A stretch of 64,000 nt of DNA, from positions 248,001-312,000 of the forward strand of contig NZ_NERV01000001.1 in the NCBI RefSeq assembly GCF_003063315.1, in the 5' to 3' direction. Position 1 is the first letter of the stretch. Every line of letters begins with the position of its first letter. Below, piece after piece: positions 10,901 to 19,934 of the stretch. A program made the translations under genes and the position numbers. The DNA is from Limnohabitans sp. T6-5 (GTDB lineage: Bacteria > Pseudomonadota > Gammaproteobacteria > Burkholderiales > Burkholderiaceae_C). The notes below the pieces were generated by a model, which had not been told where the DNA came from, searched no databases, and was given only the letters and a program-made list of their open reading frames with translations.

Positions 10901-13900
10901 GTGTAGGTGGCCGTGACAGAAATCTTCTGCCCGACCTGTGCCGATAAGGGCTTGAACGTATTGCCCGTAGCCCCCGCAATGGCCACACCATTGGCTTTCC
11001 ATTGATAGGAGACCGCGCCCATACCGTCTGCATCGGCCAAGGTGTTGTTGGCCGTGAGCACCAAACCCTGCTTGGCCGTGCCAGAAATCGTCACGCTGCC
11101 TGTGGGCGCATCATTGACGTTGGCCACCAACGCCGTCTCTGCACTGGTGAAACTGACCAAGTTCTCGTGGCCGTCTGTGTAAGTCGCATTCAGGCTGATG
11201 TGTTTGTTCACCAACGCCTGCGTCAATACCAGAGTGTCTGTGGTTTGACCGCCAATGGCCTGACCATCGGCCAACCATTGCAAGCTCACAGGCCCCATGC
11301 CGTCATCATCTTGCAAGGCCTCCAAAGCATGCAAAGCTTGCCCTTGCATGGCCACGCCCGTGATGGTCAAGCTGCCTTCCGTGGGTGAATCCTGGGGCAA
11401 AATTTCGGTGGTGGCTTCACTGGCAATGACCTCTTCGGTATCGCCATCATCCAGATAGTTGACCTCAACGCTGATGCGCTGACCCACATAGTCCTCGGTC
11501 AAGTCCAGCGTGGCCTGGGTGGCCTCTTCAATCAACTCGCCATTGGCATACCACTGATAGCCAAACTCCCCTTCTGGTGGCAGGCCATCTGCATCACTCA
11601 AGCCCGACAGATCGACCGACAAGGTTTGAGAGGCCCAGGCATTGCCAACGATGCTCACACCCCCTGCCGGCGCGTCGTTCAGGTTCAACACAGGCGCTGT
11701 TGAAGCGCTGAACATGGACTCTGCCTTGCCAAAACCATCGGTGTAGCTGGCGCGCACAAACAGGTGTTGCCCCACCTGATCTTGCGTCGGTGTAAACACA
11801 TCGGCCGTGGCACCGGCAATGGCCCCCTGGTCCGAATACCACTGGTAGCTCACCTGACCCAGCCCATCCAGGTCGGCCAGGTTGTGCGTGACCGTCAGAG
11901 TCTGTCCTTGCTGCACCAGCCCATTGACCGTGACGCTGCCGGTGGGCAGATCATTGATGTTCAGAACCTTGGTGGTGGATGTGCTCGTCACCAATTCACG
12001 ATGCCCATTGCCATCGGTGTAGCTGGCCGTCACGCTGATGGTTTTACCCACCTGATCCTGGCCCAATTTGAACGTGCTGCCTGTTGCACCCTGAACGGCT
12101 TGGCCATTGGCTTGCCATTGATAGCTCACCGACCCCATGCCGTCGGCATCGGCCAAAGTGTTGGATGCCGTGAGGGTCTTGCCCTGCGTGGCGATGCCTG
12201 TGACTTTGACCACGCCCGTCGGCAACACATTGGGAGCAAAGCTGACAGTCTTGTCCGCAAAAATGATGTTTTCAATGCGCGTGAGCGTGTCTGTGCCTTC
12301 ATTGCCCACATTGGCCTTGACCGTGGTGATGCCTGCTGCAGACGTGCTGATGGTGTAGTCGGCAAAGTTGCCTGTGAACACTGCTGTGTCCACACCCGCA
12401 CCACCATCGATGCTGTCGTCACCCCCATTGCCTTGCAGCACGTTGTTGCCCGCAGTGCCTGTCAATTGGTCGTTGTAGACCGAGCCCACCACGTTTTCGA
12501 TGTTGCTGAGCAAGTCATGGCCTGCTGCACCCGTGGCCTGTCCGGTGGACAGGTCGACGGTGACCGCGCCCTCCACGTTGTTGTATTCAGCCCAGTCGTT
12601 ACCGCCACCACCGTCAAGGGTGTCGTCGCCCAAACGGCCGTCCAGGCGGTTGTCTTGTGCATTGCCAATGATCACGTCGTTCAGGTCCGAGCCTTCCACG
12701 CCCTCGATGTTGATCAGCGTGTCCACCGTGCCAAAACCGTCTTGTGCCTGACCAGTGGCCAGGTTGACCACCACGCCAGATGTGGGCGACTTGTAGCCAT
12801 AAGCCACCTCGTCGTAGCCACCACGCCCGTCAATGGTGTCATTGCCTTTACCACCAGCAAAACTTTCCTGTGTGGTGTTGTCATCCCGGCCCAGCATCAC
12901 ATCGTCAAAGTTGCTGCCCCCCACGTACTCGATGTTGATCAGCGTGTCCGTGCCGCCCATGCCGTCTTGCACCTGGCCTTCACTCAGACCCATATCCACC
13001 GAGATCCCTTTCAGGGCGTCCCAATAGTAGGCTTCGTCCCATCCGCCCATTCCATCAATGGTGTCGTTGCCCGCACCACCAATGAAGCCTTCGATAGACA
13101 AGTCCCCCATGGTGCGACCCGCGCCCCCGCCGATCAAATGATCGGCCAGTGCCGAGCCCGCCACCTGGTACACACCGCTGAAGGTGTCTTCACCCACAAT
13201 CTGTGCCAATTCGCCCGTGCGATTGGCTGGGTCCAATGCCCAGGCCTTGCCTGTGCCCAAGTTGACTTCGACGCCCTCGCTGGCGTCGTAATAGGCAATG
13301 CGTGTGGCTCCGTTGCCCAAGATGGTGTCATTGCCGCCCTTGCCCTCGAATTCGTTCCAGGCGCCATTGCTGCCCGCATTGGCCGACGTGCTGGAGAAAC
13401 CGCGAGCATCGTACAAGTCATCGTATTGCGTGCCGCGAATGCGCTCAATCGAGCGCAAGGTGTCCACGCCAATGTTGTCTGTTACCCAGGTGCCACTGGC
13501 GTTGACGATGTAATTGACTGTGGGATAGTTGTTGCCACCCACCACGCCCACTGAAGAACTCGCAAGCAAAGCGTCCTTATCGACCCCCATGCCCCAGGCC
13601 AGACCCTGCGCCAATTTGACTTTCACACCCAGATTCGAACCCAGGTATTCCGCACGGTCTATGCCCGATCCGCCGTCGATGTAGTCATCGCCACCACGGC
13701 CACGGAATGATTCATAGTCGTCATAGGCGCCACCGAACAGCGTGTCTGCAAAATCAGTGCCTCGCACATTGTCAACGCCTGACAGGATCTTGACCCCCAG
13801 AGATTGTCCATTGACACTCAAATGGCTCATGTCCAGTGTTTTGCTGCTGCCTTCGCCCGGCAAACGCAACCTGATACCTTGGCCGGTGGCGCTCATCATG

Positions 13901-16900
13901 TTGAAGCCAGACTGCACGCTCACCACTGTGTTGCCATTCCCGATGACTGTGTCGTTGCCAAATGTCAAACCCACGTAGTTGTAGCTGGCACCCAACAAAT
14001 GGTTTTCTGTCATGCCACTGAAGTCAAACACGTCATCGAAGCGCGTGTCGCCAAAAGAGCTGATGCGCTCCAGGGTGTCCATGCCGGCTTGCTGGCTACC
14101 CGATGCGCCATAGCTCACCGTTCCCTTGAAACCGGTGTAGGTCAATTGAACGCCGGTCTGTGACCAGTTGTAGTTGAGCCAGGGTGAAGTCACCCAGGGC
14201 GTGTTGACCTGCTGCTCCAAAATGAATTGGTCGCTGCCGCCGAAACCCAACAGGTTGACCGCGTGCTGATCGCCTGCAGCTTCGTCATTGCCCGACAAAT
14301 TCCCCAGCGAGCCGATCACCCGGTCTGACTGCCGGGTGGTGCGCACCTCTTCGATGCCACGCAGCGTGTCTGTACCGATGTCTGCACCTGCCAGACCTGT
14401 GACGGTCATGTCTGACAAATTCAGCTGCACACCGCCTGTGCTCACATTGGTGTAATTGGCGGTGTCGTAATCGTTGTAATCAAAGGTCTTGCCCTCCAAC
14501 TTCCAGGTCAGGTTGCGCTGCTCGCCACCGACCAACAGATCATCGCCGGGGCCGCCAACCAAGGTGTCGTTGCCTTCAAAACCCATCATGTAGTCGTTAC
14601 CTGATGTTCCAGTCAAAGAGTCATTGCCACCTGGCAACCCTCGGTCACCGATCACCACATTGAATGCCTGAATACCGTCTGAACTGCCATAAGCTGGCAA
14701 TTGAATATTGACAGAAGCGGAATCATTTTCACCAACGAAGACAACGGACTTAATGCTTTGAAGCATATCGACCCCTTGAAAACCAGGCTGTGACGAATCC
14801 CGGAGATCCGTCACGATCCAATTTTGAGGTCCTGTTGAATTGGCCGAAATTTGGAAAACATCAGCGCCGCCAACATTGAGCAACCAACCTTGGGCTCCGT
14901 CCGAAACCACGTTCCAATTAGTAGATGTCAATCCTGCCAATTTGGTGAATACAGCCACATCGGAAAAGTCGTGCCCCATCAACACATCATTTCCAGTGCC
15001 GCCAATCATCACGGCATATCCATTGCCGCTCACTACAGTGTCATCCCCGCCGTTACCCATCGCAAAATTCCAGCGATTGAGTGTCATCACATCGCCAAAA
15101 TCACTGCCTTCGACTTCCTGAATGTTACGAAGCACATCTTGTCCGCCTTGACCATCTGAGGCCAAGCCCGTGATCAGGTTGATCACCACGCCGCTGGTGG
15201 CGTCGGTGTATCGCACCATGTTGTGCTGGGTGTGCTCACCTCCATCGACGAGGTCATTGCCTGCACCCGGCATGATTTTGTCGGACCCACTCATGCCATA
15301 AATGGTGTCGTCACCCGATGTGCCCACCAGCAAATCGTTGCCACTGCCGCCCACGATCAAGCTAGCCACAACGCTGACAGTCTTGTCCGCAAAAGTGATG
15401 TTTTCAATGCGCGTGAGCGTGTCTGTGCCTTCATTGCCCACATTGGCCTTGACCGTGGTGATGCCTGCTGCAGACGTGCTGATGGTGTAGTCGGCAAAGT
15501 TGCCTGTGAACACTGCTGTATCCACACCCGCACCACCATCGATGCTGTCGTCACCCCCATTGCCTTGCAGCACGTTGTTGCCCGCATTGCCTGTCAATTG
15601 GTCGTTGTAGACCGAGCCCAACACGTTTTCGATGTTGCTGAGCAAGTCATGGCCTGCTGCACCCGTGGCCTGTCCGGTGGACAGGTCGACGGTGACCGCG
15701 CCCTCCACGTTGTTGTATTCAGCCCAGTCGTTACCGCCACCACCGTCAAGGGTGTCGTCGCCCAAACGGCCGTCCAGGCGGTTGTCTTGTGCATTGCCAA
15801 TGATCACGTCGTTCAGGTCCGAGCCTTCCACGCCCTCGATGTTGATCAGCGTGTCCACCGTGCCAAAACCGTCTTGTGCCTGACCAGTGGCCAGGTTGAC
15901 CACCACGCCAGATGTGGGCGACTTGTAGCCATAAGCCACCTCGTCGTAGCCACCACGCCCGTCAATGGTGTCATTGCCTTTACCACCAGCAAAACTTTCC
16001 TGTGTGGTGTTGTCATCCCGGCCCAGCATCACATCGTCAAAGTTGCTGCCCCCCACGTACTCGATGTTGATCAGCGTGTCCGTGCCGCCCATGCCGTCTT
16101 GCACCTGGCCTGCACTCAGCCCCATGTCCACCGAGATGCCTTGCAAGGCGTCCCAATAGTAGGCTTCGTCCCATCCGTCCATGCCATCAATGGTGTCGTT
16201 GCCTGCGCCACCGATGAAGCCTTCTATGGACAAGTCCCCCAAGGTGCGACCCGCGCCCCCGCCGATCAAATGATCGGCCAATGCCGAGCCTGCCACCTGG
16301 TACACACCGCTGAAGGTGTCTTCGCCCACAATTTGTGCCAATTCGCCCGTGCGATTGGCTGGGTCCAGTGCCCAGGCCTTGCCTGTGCCCAAGTTGACTT
16401 CGACGCCCTCGCTGGCGTCGTAATAGGCAATGCGTGTGGCGCCGTTGCCCAGGATGGTGTCATTGCCACCCTTGCCCTCGAATTCGTTCCAGGCGCCATT
16501 GCTGCCCGCATTGGCCGACGTGCTGGAGAAACCGCGAGCATCGTAAAAGTCATCGTATTGCGTGCCGCGAATGCGCTCAATCGAGCGCAAGGTGTCCACG
16601 CCAATGTTGTCTGTTACCCAGGTGCCACTGGCGTTGATGGTGGAGTTGCCCGTCGGGTAGCTGCCGCCTGCAACTGCAACGCCCGTGGCCAGACTGGCAG
16701 GGGAAGCCGACGCATCCAGCACCATGGCCGAAGCCTGGCCCTGCGCCATGTTCACTTTGACGCCCAGATTCGAGCCCAGATATTCCGCACGGTCGATGCC
16801 CGCGCCGCCGTCGATGTAATCGTTGCCGCCACGGCCACGGAAACCTTCAAAATCATCGTAAGCACCGCCGACCAAGGTGTCCGCAAAGTCCGTCGCACGC

Positions 16901-19782
16901 AATTGGTCAACACCTGACAGCGTCTTGATCCCCAGCGATTGGCCGTTGATGCTCAGGTGACTCATGTCCACCGTCACGCTGTTGCCAGCCCCGGGTAAAC
17001 GCACCACGATCCCCTGGCCTGTGGTGCTCATCATGTTGAAGCCAGACTGAACGCTGACCACCGTGTTGCCATTGCCCATGACCTTGTCATTGCCAAAGGT
17101 CAAACCAACGTAGTTGTAACTTGTGCCCAACAAGTGGTTTTCTGTCATGCCACTGAAGTCAAACACGTCATCGAAACGCGTGTCGCCAAAAGAGCTGATG
17201 CGCTCCAGGGTGTCCATGCCGGCTTGCTGGCTACCCGATGCGCCATAGCTCACCGTTCCCTTGAAACCGGTGTAGGTCAATTGAACGCCGGTCTGTGACC
17301 AGTTGTAGTTGAGCCAAGGTGAATTCACCCAGGGCGTGTTGACCTGCTGCTCCAAAATGAATTGGTCGCTGCCGCCGAAACCCAACAGGTTGACCGCGTG
17401 CTGATCGCCTGCAGCTTCGTCATTGCCCGACAAATTCCCCAGCGAGCCGATCACCCGGTCTGACTGCCGGGTGGTGCGCACCTCTTCGATGCCACGCAGC
17501 GTGTCTGTACCGATGTCTGCACCTGCCAGACCTGTGACGGTCATGTCTGACAGATTCATCTGCACACCGCCTGTGCTCACATTGGTGTAATTGGCGGTGT
17601 CGTAATCGTTGTAATCAAAGGTCTTGCCCTCCGTCTTCCAGGTCAAGTTGCGCTGCTCGCCACCGACCAGCATGTCATCTCCGGGGCCGCCAACCAAGGT
17701 GGCGTTGCCTTCAAAACCCAGCAGGTAGTCGTTGCCGGATGTGCCGGTCAGCGAATCGTTGCCGCCGGGTAATTCCGTGTTGCCGATGGATGCGTTGAAG
17801 ACTTGAATGCTGTCGTTGCTGCCATGGGCTGGCAACTGGATGTTGATGGCAGCGGTACTATCATCAGGACCAATAAAAAACAATGATTTGATATTTTGAA
17901 GGGTATCTACTCCTTGATGTGTGGGCAAGGATGAATCTCTCAGATCCGTCACCGTCCAGTCATGTGGCCCAGAGGTTTTGGGCGTGATGTGTGAAGTCGC
18001 CACACCATCAATTTTGAGCACCCACCCCTCAGCGTCATCCGAATCCATGCGCCAATTGCTCGAAGTCATTCCTGGCACACCGATCACAGCCATGTCCGTC
18101 AAATCATGGCCGATCAACTGATCGTTATCCCCGCCACCGAACATGACCGCGTAACCCTTAGCGCTGACCAGCGTATCGTCACCATCCCCTGCAATCGCTA
18201 TATTCCAGCGATTGAGAGTGATCACATCACTGTATTCACTGCCTTCTACTTCTTGAATGTTGCGCAGCACATCCTGGCCACCTTGACCATCTGCAGCTGT
18301 ACCCGCGACCAGGTTCACCACCACCCCGCTGGTGGCATCCCTGTAGTCCACGCCATTGTGATGAGAGCGTTCGCCACCATCGACCAGGTCATTGCCCGCA
18401 CCCGGGCGGATGAAATCTGATCCTCCCATGCCATAAATGGTGTCGTCACCTGCAAGACCGAACAAGTCGTCATCCCCAGAGGTGCCCATCAAAAAGTCAT
18501 TGCCTGCTGTACCAGTCAAGGACAAGACTACCGGCTCCGTGCCACTGACATTCAATGCAAAATATCTCTGGATCGGCTGACCGCTGGCACCCATACCGTT
18601 CAGCACCAGCTGCTCAACACCCACTAAACGGTCGATGCCCTGGTGATTCGCATTGATCCCATTGCTCAAATCGGTCACGGTCCATTCCGTCGTGCCATGA
18701 CTTACCTGTGCACTGATGGAGATCAAGTCCGTAATCCCGCTGCGCAGAGTCCAGGCGTTTGTTCCAGTGTTGACAACGGTGATGGCATCAATGGTCATGC
18801 CGCCACCGTAGTTGTAGTAAGCAGCATTGTCATCGCCGGAACTGCCACCATAAATCGTGTCATTACCAGCGCCCCCTGTGATCCAGGAGCCCTGGGCGCC
18901 CCCGTAAATGACATCATCTCCCCCGCCGGCCGTGACCCATCCACCACCGTTGTCGCTTGTGGTGATGGTGTCATTGCCTTGCGTGCCATGCGCTGCTTCG
19001 ACATCGATCAGAGCGTCGTTACCAATTTCTGAACCACTTGCAAAGCCATCCTTCAAGTTGATGACTGCGCCAGTATTGAAATTTGAGTACGAGACCACAT
19101 CAGTTTCATCGCCGCCATCCATGATGTCATTGCCAGCATCGCCCTGGAGCCAGTCCTGACCAGAGCCCCCGTGCAAACTGTCGTTTCCATCACCACCCGA
19201 CAACTTGTCATTGCCAGCACCTCCCAAAATTTTGTCATCGCCCGCCATGCCGTTGATCGTGTCATCACCAAAACTGCCTTGCAAGCTGTCGGATGCCCCC
19301 GTCCCTGCGATGTTCAAGCCCGGCGAAGCCATCACGCTGGTGCTGGCGGTGTAGGCCGCCAAAGATGAAGTGGACAAAGGCACGGCTGTCGCCGTTTGGG
19401 CGCTGCTCAACACCTGGCCGAAGCCCATGCTGGCGGTGTCCGTCTCGGTTCCACCCAGTTGACTCAACACGGGTGCCCAATCCGCCACAGGCAATGTAGA
19501 TTGCCATGTCACGCGACCGACTTGAACTTCGGTTTTGGCGGGGTCCAGGCTGGGGATGAAAGCAGCCCAGGAAAACGCATTACTGCCCAGCCCTTGGCTG
19601 TAAATTTTGCCCCCCGATGTGCTGACCACATCGAGCGTCAAATTGGCGCTGTTTTCATGGATGCGAAAACCCAATGATTGACCCGATGCAATCGTGTAAT
19701 CCGCCGTGTACGTGAAGTACAGGTCATAACTTGCGGTGGTACTTGTCAGGCTGACATTGCGGATAACCAGTTGTGCGGTCAT
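4921..19782 (-). CDS. Giant RTX repeat protein, type I secreted
   Basis: A secreted calcium-binding protein of about 4,953 residues. The N-terminal 150 residues are unlike RTX repeats and of unknown fold. From about residue 160 onward there are very many GGxGxDxLx nonapeptides that bind calcium after export. The domain order is: RTX block, two near-identical modules of 1,044 residues, a stretch of about five Ig-like domains (each with a Y-Q-W or L-Q-W core, about 10.85-12.24 kb), a Calx-beta-like domain (about 10.55-10.85 kb), a further RTX block, 12 repeats of 88 or 97 residues, and a C-terminal secretion region ending INLTSGDLTITS. There is no signal peptide, as expected for type I export. 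The start at 19782 has an AAGG ahead of it; an in-frame ATG at 19818 would add 12 residues. The adjoining secretion operon (26.06-19.94 kb) is the obvious exporter. Likely a surface adhesin or surface-layer-like protein; no catalytic domain or LapG-type retention module is recognisable. Confidence 0.9.
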   Translation of the reverse strand: MTAQLVIRNVSLTSTTASYDLYFTYTADYTIASGQSLGFRIHENSANLTLDVVSTSGGKIYSQGLGSNAFSWAAFIPSLDPAKTEVQVGRVTWQSTLPVADWAPVLSQLGGTETDTASMGFGQVLSSAQTATAVPLSTSSLAAYTASTSVMASPGLNIAGTGASDSLQGSFGDDTINGMAGDDKILGGAGNDKLSGGDGNDSLHGGSGQDWLQGDAGNDIMDGGDETDVVSYSNFNTGAVINLKDGFASGSEIGNDALIDVEAAHGTQGNDTITTSDNGGGWVTAGGGDDVIYGGAQGSWITGGAGNDTIYGGSSGDDNAAYYNYGGGMTIDAITVVNTGTNAWTLRSGITDLISISAQVSHGTTEWTVTDLSNGINANHQGIDRLVGVEQLVLNGMGASGQPIQRYFALNVSGTEPVVLSLTGTAGNDFLMGTSGDDDLFGLAGDDTIYGMGGSDFIRPGAGNDLVDGGERSHHNGVDYRDATSGVVVNLVAGTAADGQGGQDVLRNIQEVEGSEYSDVITLNRWNIAIAGDGDDTLVSAKGYAVMFGGGDNDQLIGHDLTDMAVIGVPGMTSSNWRMDSDDAEGWVLKIDGVATSHITPKTSGPHDWTVTDLRDSSLPTHQGVDTLQNIKSLFFIGPDDSTAAINIQLPAHGSNDSIQVFNASIGNTELPGGNDSLTGTSGNDYLLGFEGNATLVGGPGDDMLVGGEQRNLTWKTEGKTFDYNDYDTANYTNVSTGGVQMNLSDMTVTGLAGADIGTDTLRGIEEVRTTRQSDRVIGSLGNLSGNDEAAGDQHAVNLLGFGGSDQFILEQQVNTPWVNSPWLNYNWSQTGVQLTYTGFKGTVSYGASGSQQAGMDTLERISSFGDTRFDDVFDFSGMTENHLLGTSYNYVGLTFGNDKVMGNGNTVVSVQSGFNMMSTTGQGIVVRLPGAGNSVTVDMSHLSINGQSLGIKTLSGVDQLRATDFADTLVGGAYDDFEGFRGRGGNDYIDGGAGIDRAEYLGSNLGVKVNMAQGQASAMVLDASASPASLATGVAVAGGSYPTGNSTINASGTWVTDNIGVDTLRSIERIRGTQYDDFYDARGFSSTSANAGSNGAWNEFEGKGGNDTILGNGATRIAYYDASEGVEVNLGTGKAWALDPANRTGELAQIVGEDTFSGVYQVAGSALADHLIGGGAGRTLGDLSIEGFIGGAGNDTIDGMDGWDEAYYWDALQGISVDMGLSAGQVQDGMGGTDTLINIEYVGGSNFDDVMLGRDDNTTQESFAGGKGNDTIDGRGGYDEVAYGYKSPTSGVVVNLATGQAQDGFGTVDTLINIEGVEGSDLNDVIIGNAQDNRLDGRLGDDTLDGGGGNDWAEYNNVEGAVTVDLSTGQATGAAGHDLLSNIENVLGSVYNDQLTGNAGNNVLQGNGGDDSIDGGAGVDTAVFTGNFADYTISTSAAGITTVKANVGNEGTDTLTRIENITFADKTVSVVASLIVGGSGNDLLVGTSGDDTIYGMSGSDKIMPGAGNDLVDGGEHTQHNMVRYTDATSGVVINLITGLASDGQGGQDVLRNIQEVEGSDFGDVMTLNRWNFAMGNGGDDTVVSGNGYAVMIGGTGNDVLMGHDFSDVAVFTKLAGLTSTNWNVVSDGAQGWLLNVGGADVFQISANSTGPQNWIVTDLRDSSQPGFQGVDMLQSIKSVVFVGENDSASVNIQLPAYGSSDGIQAFNVVIGDRGLPGGNDSLTGTSGNDYMMGFEGNDTLVGGPGDDLLVGGEQRNLTWKLEGKTFDYNDYDTANYTNVSTGGVQLNLSDMTVTGLAGADIGTDTLRGIEEVRTTRQSDRVIGSLGNLSGNDEAAGDQHAVNLLGFGGSDQFILEQQVNTPWVTSPWLNYNWSQTGVQLTYTGFKGTVSYGASGSQQAGMDTLERISSFGDTRFDDVFDFSGMTENHLLGASYNYVGLTFGNDTVIGNGNTVVSVQSGFNMMSATGQGIRLRLPGEGSSKTLDMSHLSVNGQSLGVKILSGVDNVRGTDFADTLFGGAYDDYESFRGRGGDDYIDGGSGIDRAEYLGSNLGVKVKLAQGLAWGMGVDKDALLASSSVGVVGGNNYPTVNYIVNASGTWVTDNIGVDTLRSIERIRGTQYDDLYDARGFSSTSANAGSNGAWNEFEGKGGNDTILGNGATRIAYYDASEGVEVNLGTGKAWALDPANRTGELAQIVGEDTFSGVYQVAGSALADHLIGGGAGRTMGDLSIEGFIGGAGNDTIDGMGGWDEAYYWDALKGISVDMGLSEGQVQDGMGGTDTLINIEYVGGSNFDDVMLGRDDNTTQESFAGGKGNDTIDGRGGYDEVAYGYKSPTSGVVVNLATGQAQDGFGTVDTLINIEGVEGSDLNDVIIGNAQDNRLDGRLGDDTLDGGGGNDWAEYNNVEGAVTVDLSTGQATGAAGHDLLSNIENVVGSVYNDQLTGTAGNNVLQGNGGDDSIDGGAGVDTAVFTGNFADYTISTSAAGITTVKANVGNEGTDTLTRIENIIFADKTVSFAPNVLPTGVVKVTGIATQGKTLTASNTLADADGMGSVSYQWQANGQAVQGATGSTFKLGQDQVGKTISVTASYTDGNGHRELVTSTSTTKVLNINDLPTGSVTVNGLVQQGQTLTVTHNLADLDGLGQVSYQWYSDQGAIAGATADVFTPTQDQVGQHLFVRASYTDGFGKAESMFSASTAPVLNLNDAPAGGVSIVGNAWASQTLSVDLSGLSDADGLPPEGEFGYQWYANGELIEEATQATLDLTEDYVGQRISVEVNYLDDGDTEEVIASEATTEILPQDSPTEGSLTITGVAMQGQALHALEALQDDDGMGPVSLQWLADGQAIGGQTTDTLVLTQALVNKHISLNATYTDGHENLVSFTSAETALVANVNDAPTGSVTISGTAKQGLVLTANNTLADADGMGAVSYQWKANGVAIAGATGNTFKPLSAQVGQKISVTATYTDGFGTVESKTSLSTAAVVTGYSIAASGTSVNEGSSVVFTVTTTDLTAGQTVSYALAGVSAADVVGGQLTGTAVVGSNGKASFTVNLAADFATEGSEVMSASVAGATAKVTVLDASLATSSTNWSTLSHGSSLAFNPLTDRLLIDNNGLSASSFYLTWNSPTAVTLVGGGKSITLNTDIKSLTNKNLAFSNGSVLLVGDNSAFVINDDGANTLTGTAGADNFYGLGGNDSLVGGDGNDVFNTGYASNSIGNDTINGGAGDDTLIYPSSTPTTPAVTVNLATGMATSTQGSVKLISIERVWGTAGNDVFIGGDVSHTTDAQGNRITEVFRGNGGNDTIQGDAGDFFTIADYSSNTGAQAVSANLGTGIVSDGWGSTDVLVNVDGVVGGAGHDVISGGSQSRDASGFFFELLRGNAGNDTLNGNNANTGGSYASSDRADYSTSTAAVTVNLATGVAQDGMGGTDTLIDIDQVYGGSGNDWIVGSNDRDVLDGGAGNDTLDGGTNSDNVRYWQSTAGVIVNLSATALVVNGATAKVTGLTGLVTVAGGTAMDGMGGVDTLINIENIQGSNYNDYLRGSDDVNVRQFYTGFAGNDTIDGGAGIDIVTFVDTPLSMGGVNVTLASTLADKKGGVDTLINIEGISGTRSNDTIVGNSGDNWLRGDGGSDILDGGAGNDWVFSSGDPAGVNINLTTGLAVDGWGGANNVLGLGGTDTLKNIENAEGSDFNDVITGSAINNQLVGRDGDDTIDGGAGADTLSGGAGNDTYVVDNAADVVSEATALNGTVDASGVDGVISSVSYTLGSFVENLSLTGSSAINGTGNALNNLIVGNSAANILSGGAGDDTLAGGAGNDTYVVDSTADVVSETTLLNGSIDAGGTDGVNSSVSYTLSTFVENLTLTGTSAINGTGNASNNAITGNAAANWLDGDAGNDVLNGGAGADTLVGGAGNDSYVVDNAADVVSETTMLNGSIDAGGTDLVSSSLSYTLGSYLEKLTLTGSTSINGTGNGLSNTITGNAGDNVLDGGLGADTLIGGAGNDSYVVDNAADVVSESTLLNGSIDAGGTDVVNSSVSYALGAFVENLNLTGGSAINASGNALNNLITGNAAANTLDGGLGVDTLSGGAGNDTYVVDDAADWVSEANLLNGTVDAGGVDQVNSSVSYALGAFVENLSLTGTSAINGSGNGLNNLITGNAAANTLDGGLGADTLAGGAGDDVYVVDDAADLVSESTLLNGSIDAGGQDRINSSVSYTLSAFVENLSLTGGAAIHATGNALNNVLSGNAADNTLDGGMGADTLIGGAGNDTYVVDDASDMVSESTSLNGSVDAGGVDQVNSSVNYVLGNFVERLSLTGASAINATGNALNNVIAGNTAANLLDGGLGADTLMGGAGNDTYVVDDAADQVSEATLLNGTVDAGGVDQVNSSVSYALGAFVENLSLTGNSAINGTGNALNNLISGNAAANSLNGGAGADTLSGGAGDDLYVVDNLNDVVSESTLLNGTVDAGGVDQVNSSVTYTLSGFVENLLLTDTVAINGKGNALNNLITGNAAANILDGSLGADTLIGGAGNDTYVVDNLGDLVIEATLLNGTVDASGMDLVNSAVSYTLGNNLDNLMLTGSDTINGTGNALNNAITGNTAANWLDGGAGNDTLNGGTGADTMVGGAGNDTYVVDHAGDVVSEATLLNGTVDAGGTDLVNSALTYTLGNYVENLTLTGSSLINGTGNALNNSMTGNTAANWLDGGAGNDWLNGGAGADTLVGGAGNDNYVVDNIGDLVSETTLFNGSIDAGGNDTVSSSLAYTLGSFVENLTLTGTSVINGTGNALNNALTGNTAANWLDGGAGNDTLKGGLGADTLTGGAGSDRFGFAAGDAGTSSGFDVITDYLKGAAGTGDVIDYASSLVVGGSALAATAAEASINATTGLATFATGTGLTLADAVAKINARFVAATDSVGEFALFKVNGAGDYYLYVSDGTVATTDVVVQLVGVQTVGGINLTSGDLTITS
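5450..8670 (-). repeat. 12 tandem 88/97-residue repeats in the RTX protein
   Basis: Twelve consecutive units, each beginning AGNDTYVVDNAADVVSE and ending in an LDGGLGADTL-type RTX motif. The phase marker (the codons for YVVD) recurs at spacings of 264 or 291 bp: three units, nearest the C-terminus, and one near the N-terminal end carry an extra nine-residue RTX nonapeptide. Sequence between units is similar but not identical, so this array is older than the 3,132-bp duplication in the same gene. Confidence 0.85.
12222..18485 (-). repeat. In-frame 3,132-bp tandem duplication inside the RTX gene
   Basis: Two head-to-tail copies, about 15354-18485 and 12222-15353 (edges approximate). Matching points lie exactly 3,132 bp apart, for example 12500 and 15632, or 13134 and 16266, so each copy encodes 1,044 residues in the same frame. 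Stretches of 250 bp and more are identical or nearly so, while the N-terminal third of each module (around 14.6-15.3 and 17.7-18.4 kb) has diverged clearly. This suggests recent duplication or gene conversion of part of the unit. Confidence 0.85.
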
Positions 19783-19854
19783 GGTGAGGCCTTGAGGGTA
19801 AGAGCAAGCCCATGACACAACATCAGCTACACCATGGGCATATTTATTGATTTA

Positions 19855-19883
19855 ATCATAATAACGCCAAAATTACCCATCAA
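19855..19883 (-). promoter_or_regulatory. Sigma-70-type promoter of the RTX gene
   Basis: Read on the minus strand: TTGATG (19883-19878), a 17-bp spacer and TATGAT (19860-19855). This would place transcription start near 19848, about 66 nt ahead of the start codon at 19782. The surrounding 19783-19934 gap is AT-rich compared with its flanks. It implies that the RTX gene has its own promoter although the secretion operon reads in the same direction just upstream. Confidence 0.55.
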
Positions 19884-19934
19884 ATACGAAAACTATCAGG
19901 AATTTTCTAAGTAGTTACCGCAATATGCCACTGA

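Noticed and set aside
11764..16917. Long plus-strand open frames (about 596 and 564 residues) opposite the RTX gene
   Set aside because: They are antisense to repeated GGxGxD codons, have no recognisable domain or ribosome-binding site, and the two frames are alike only because of the 3,132-bp duplication.
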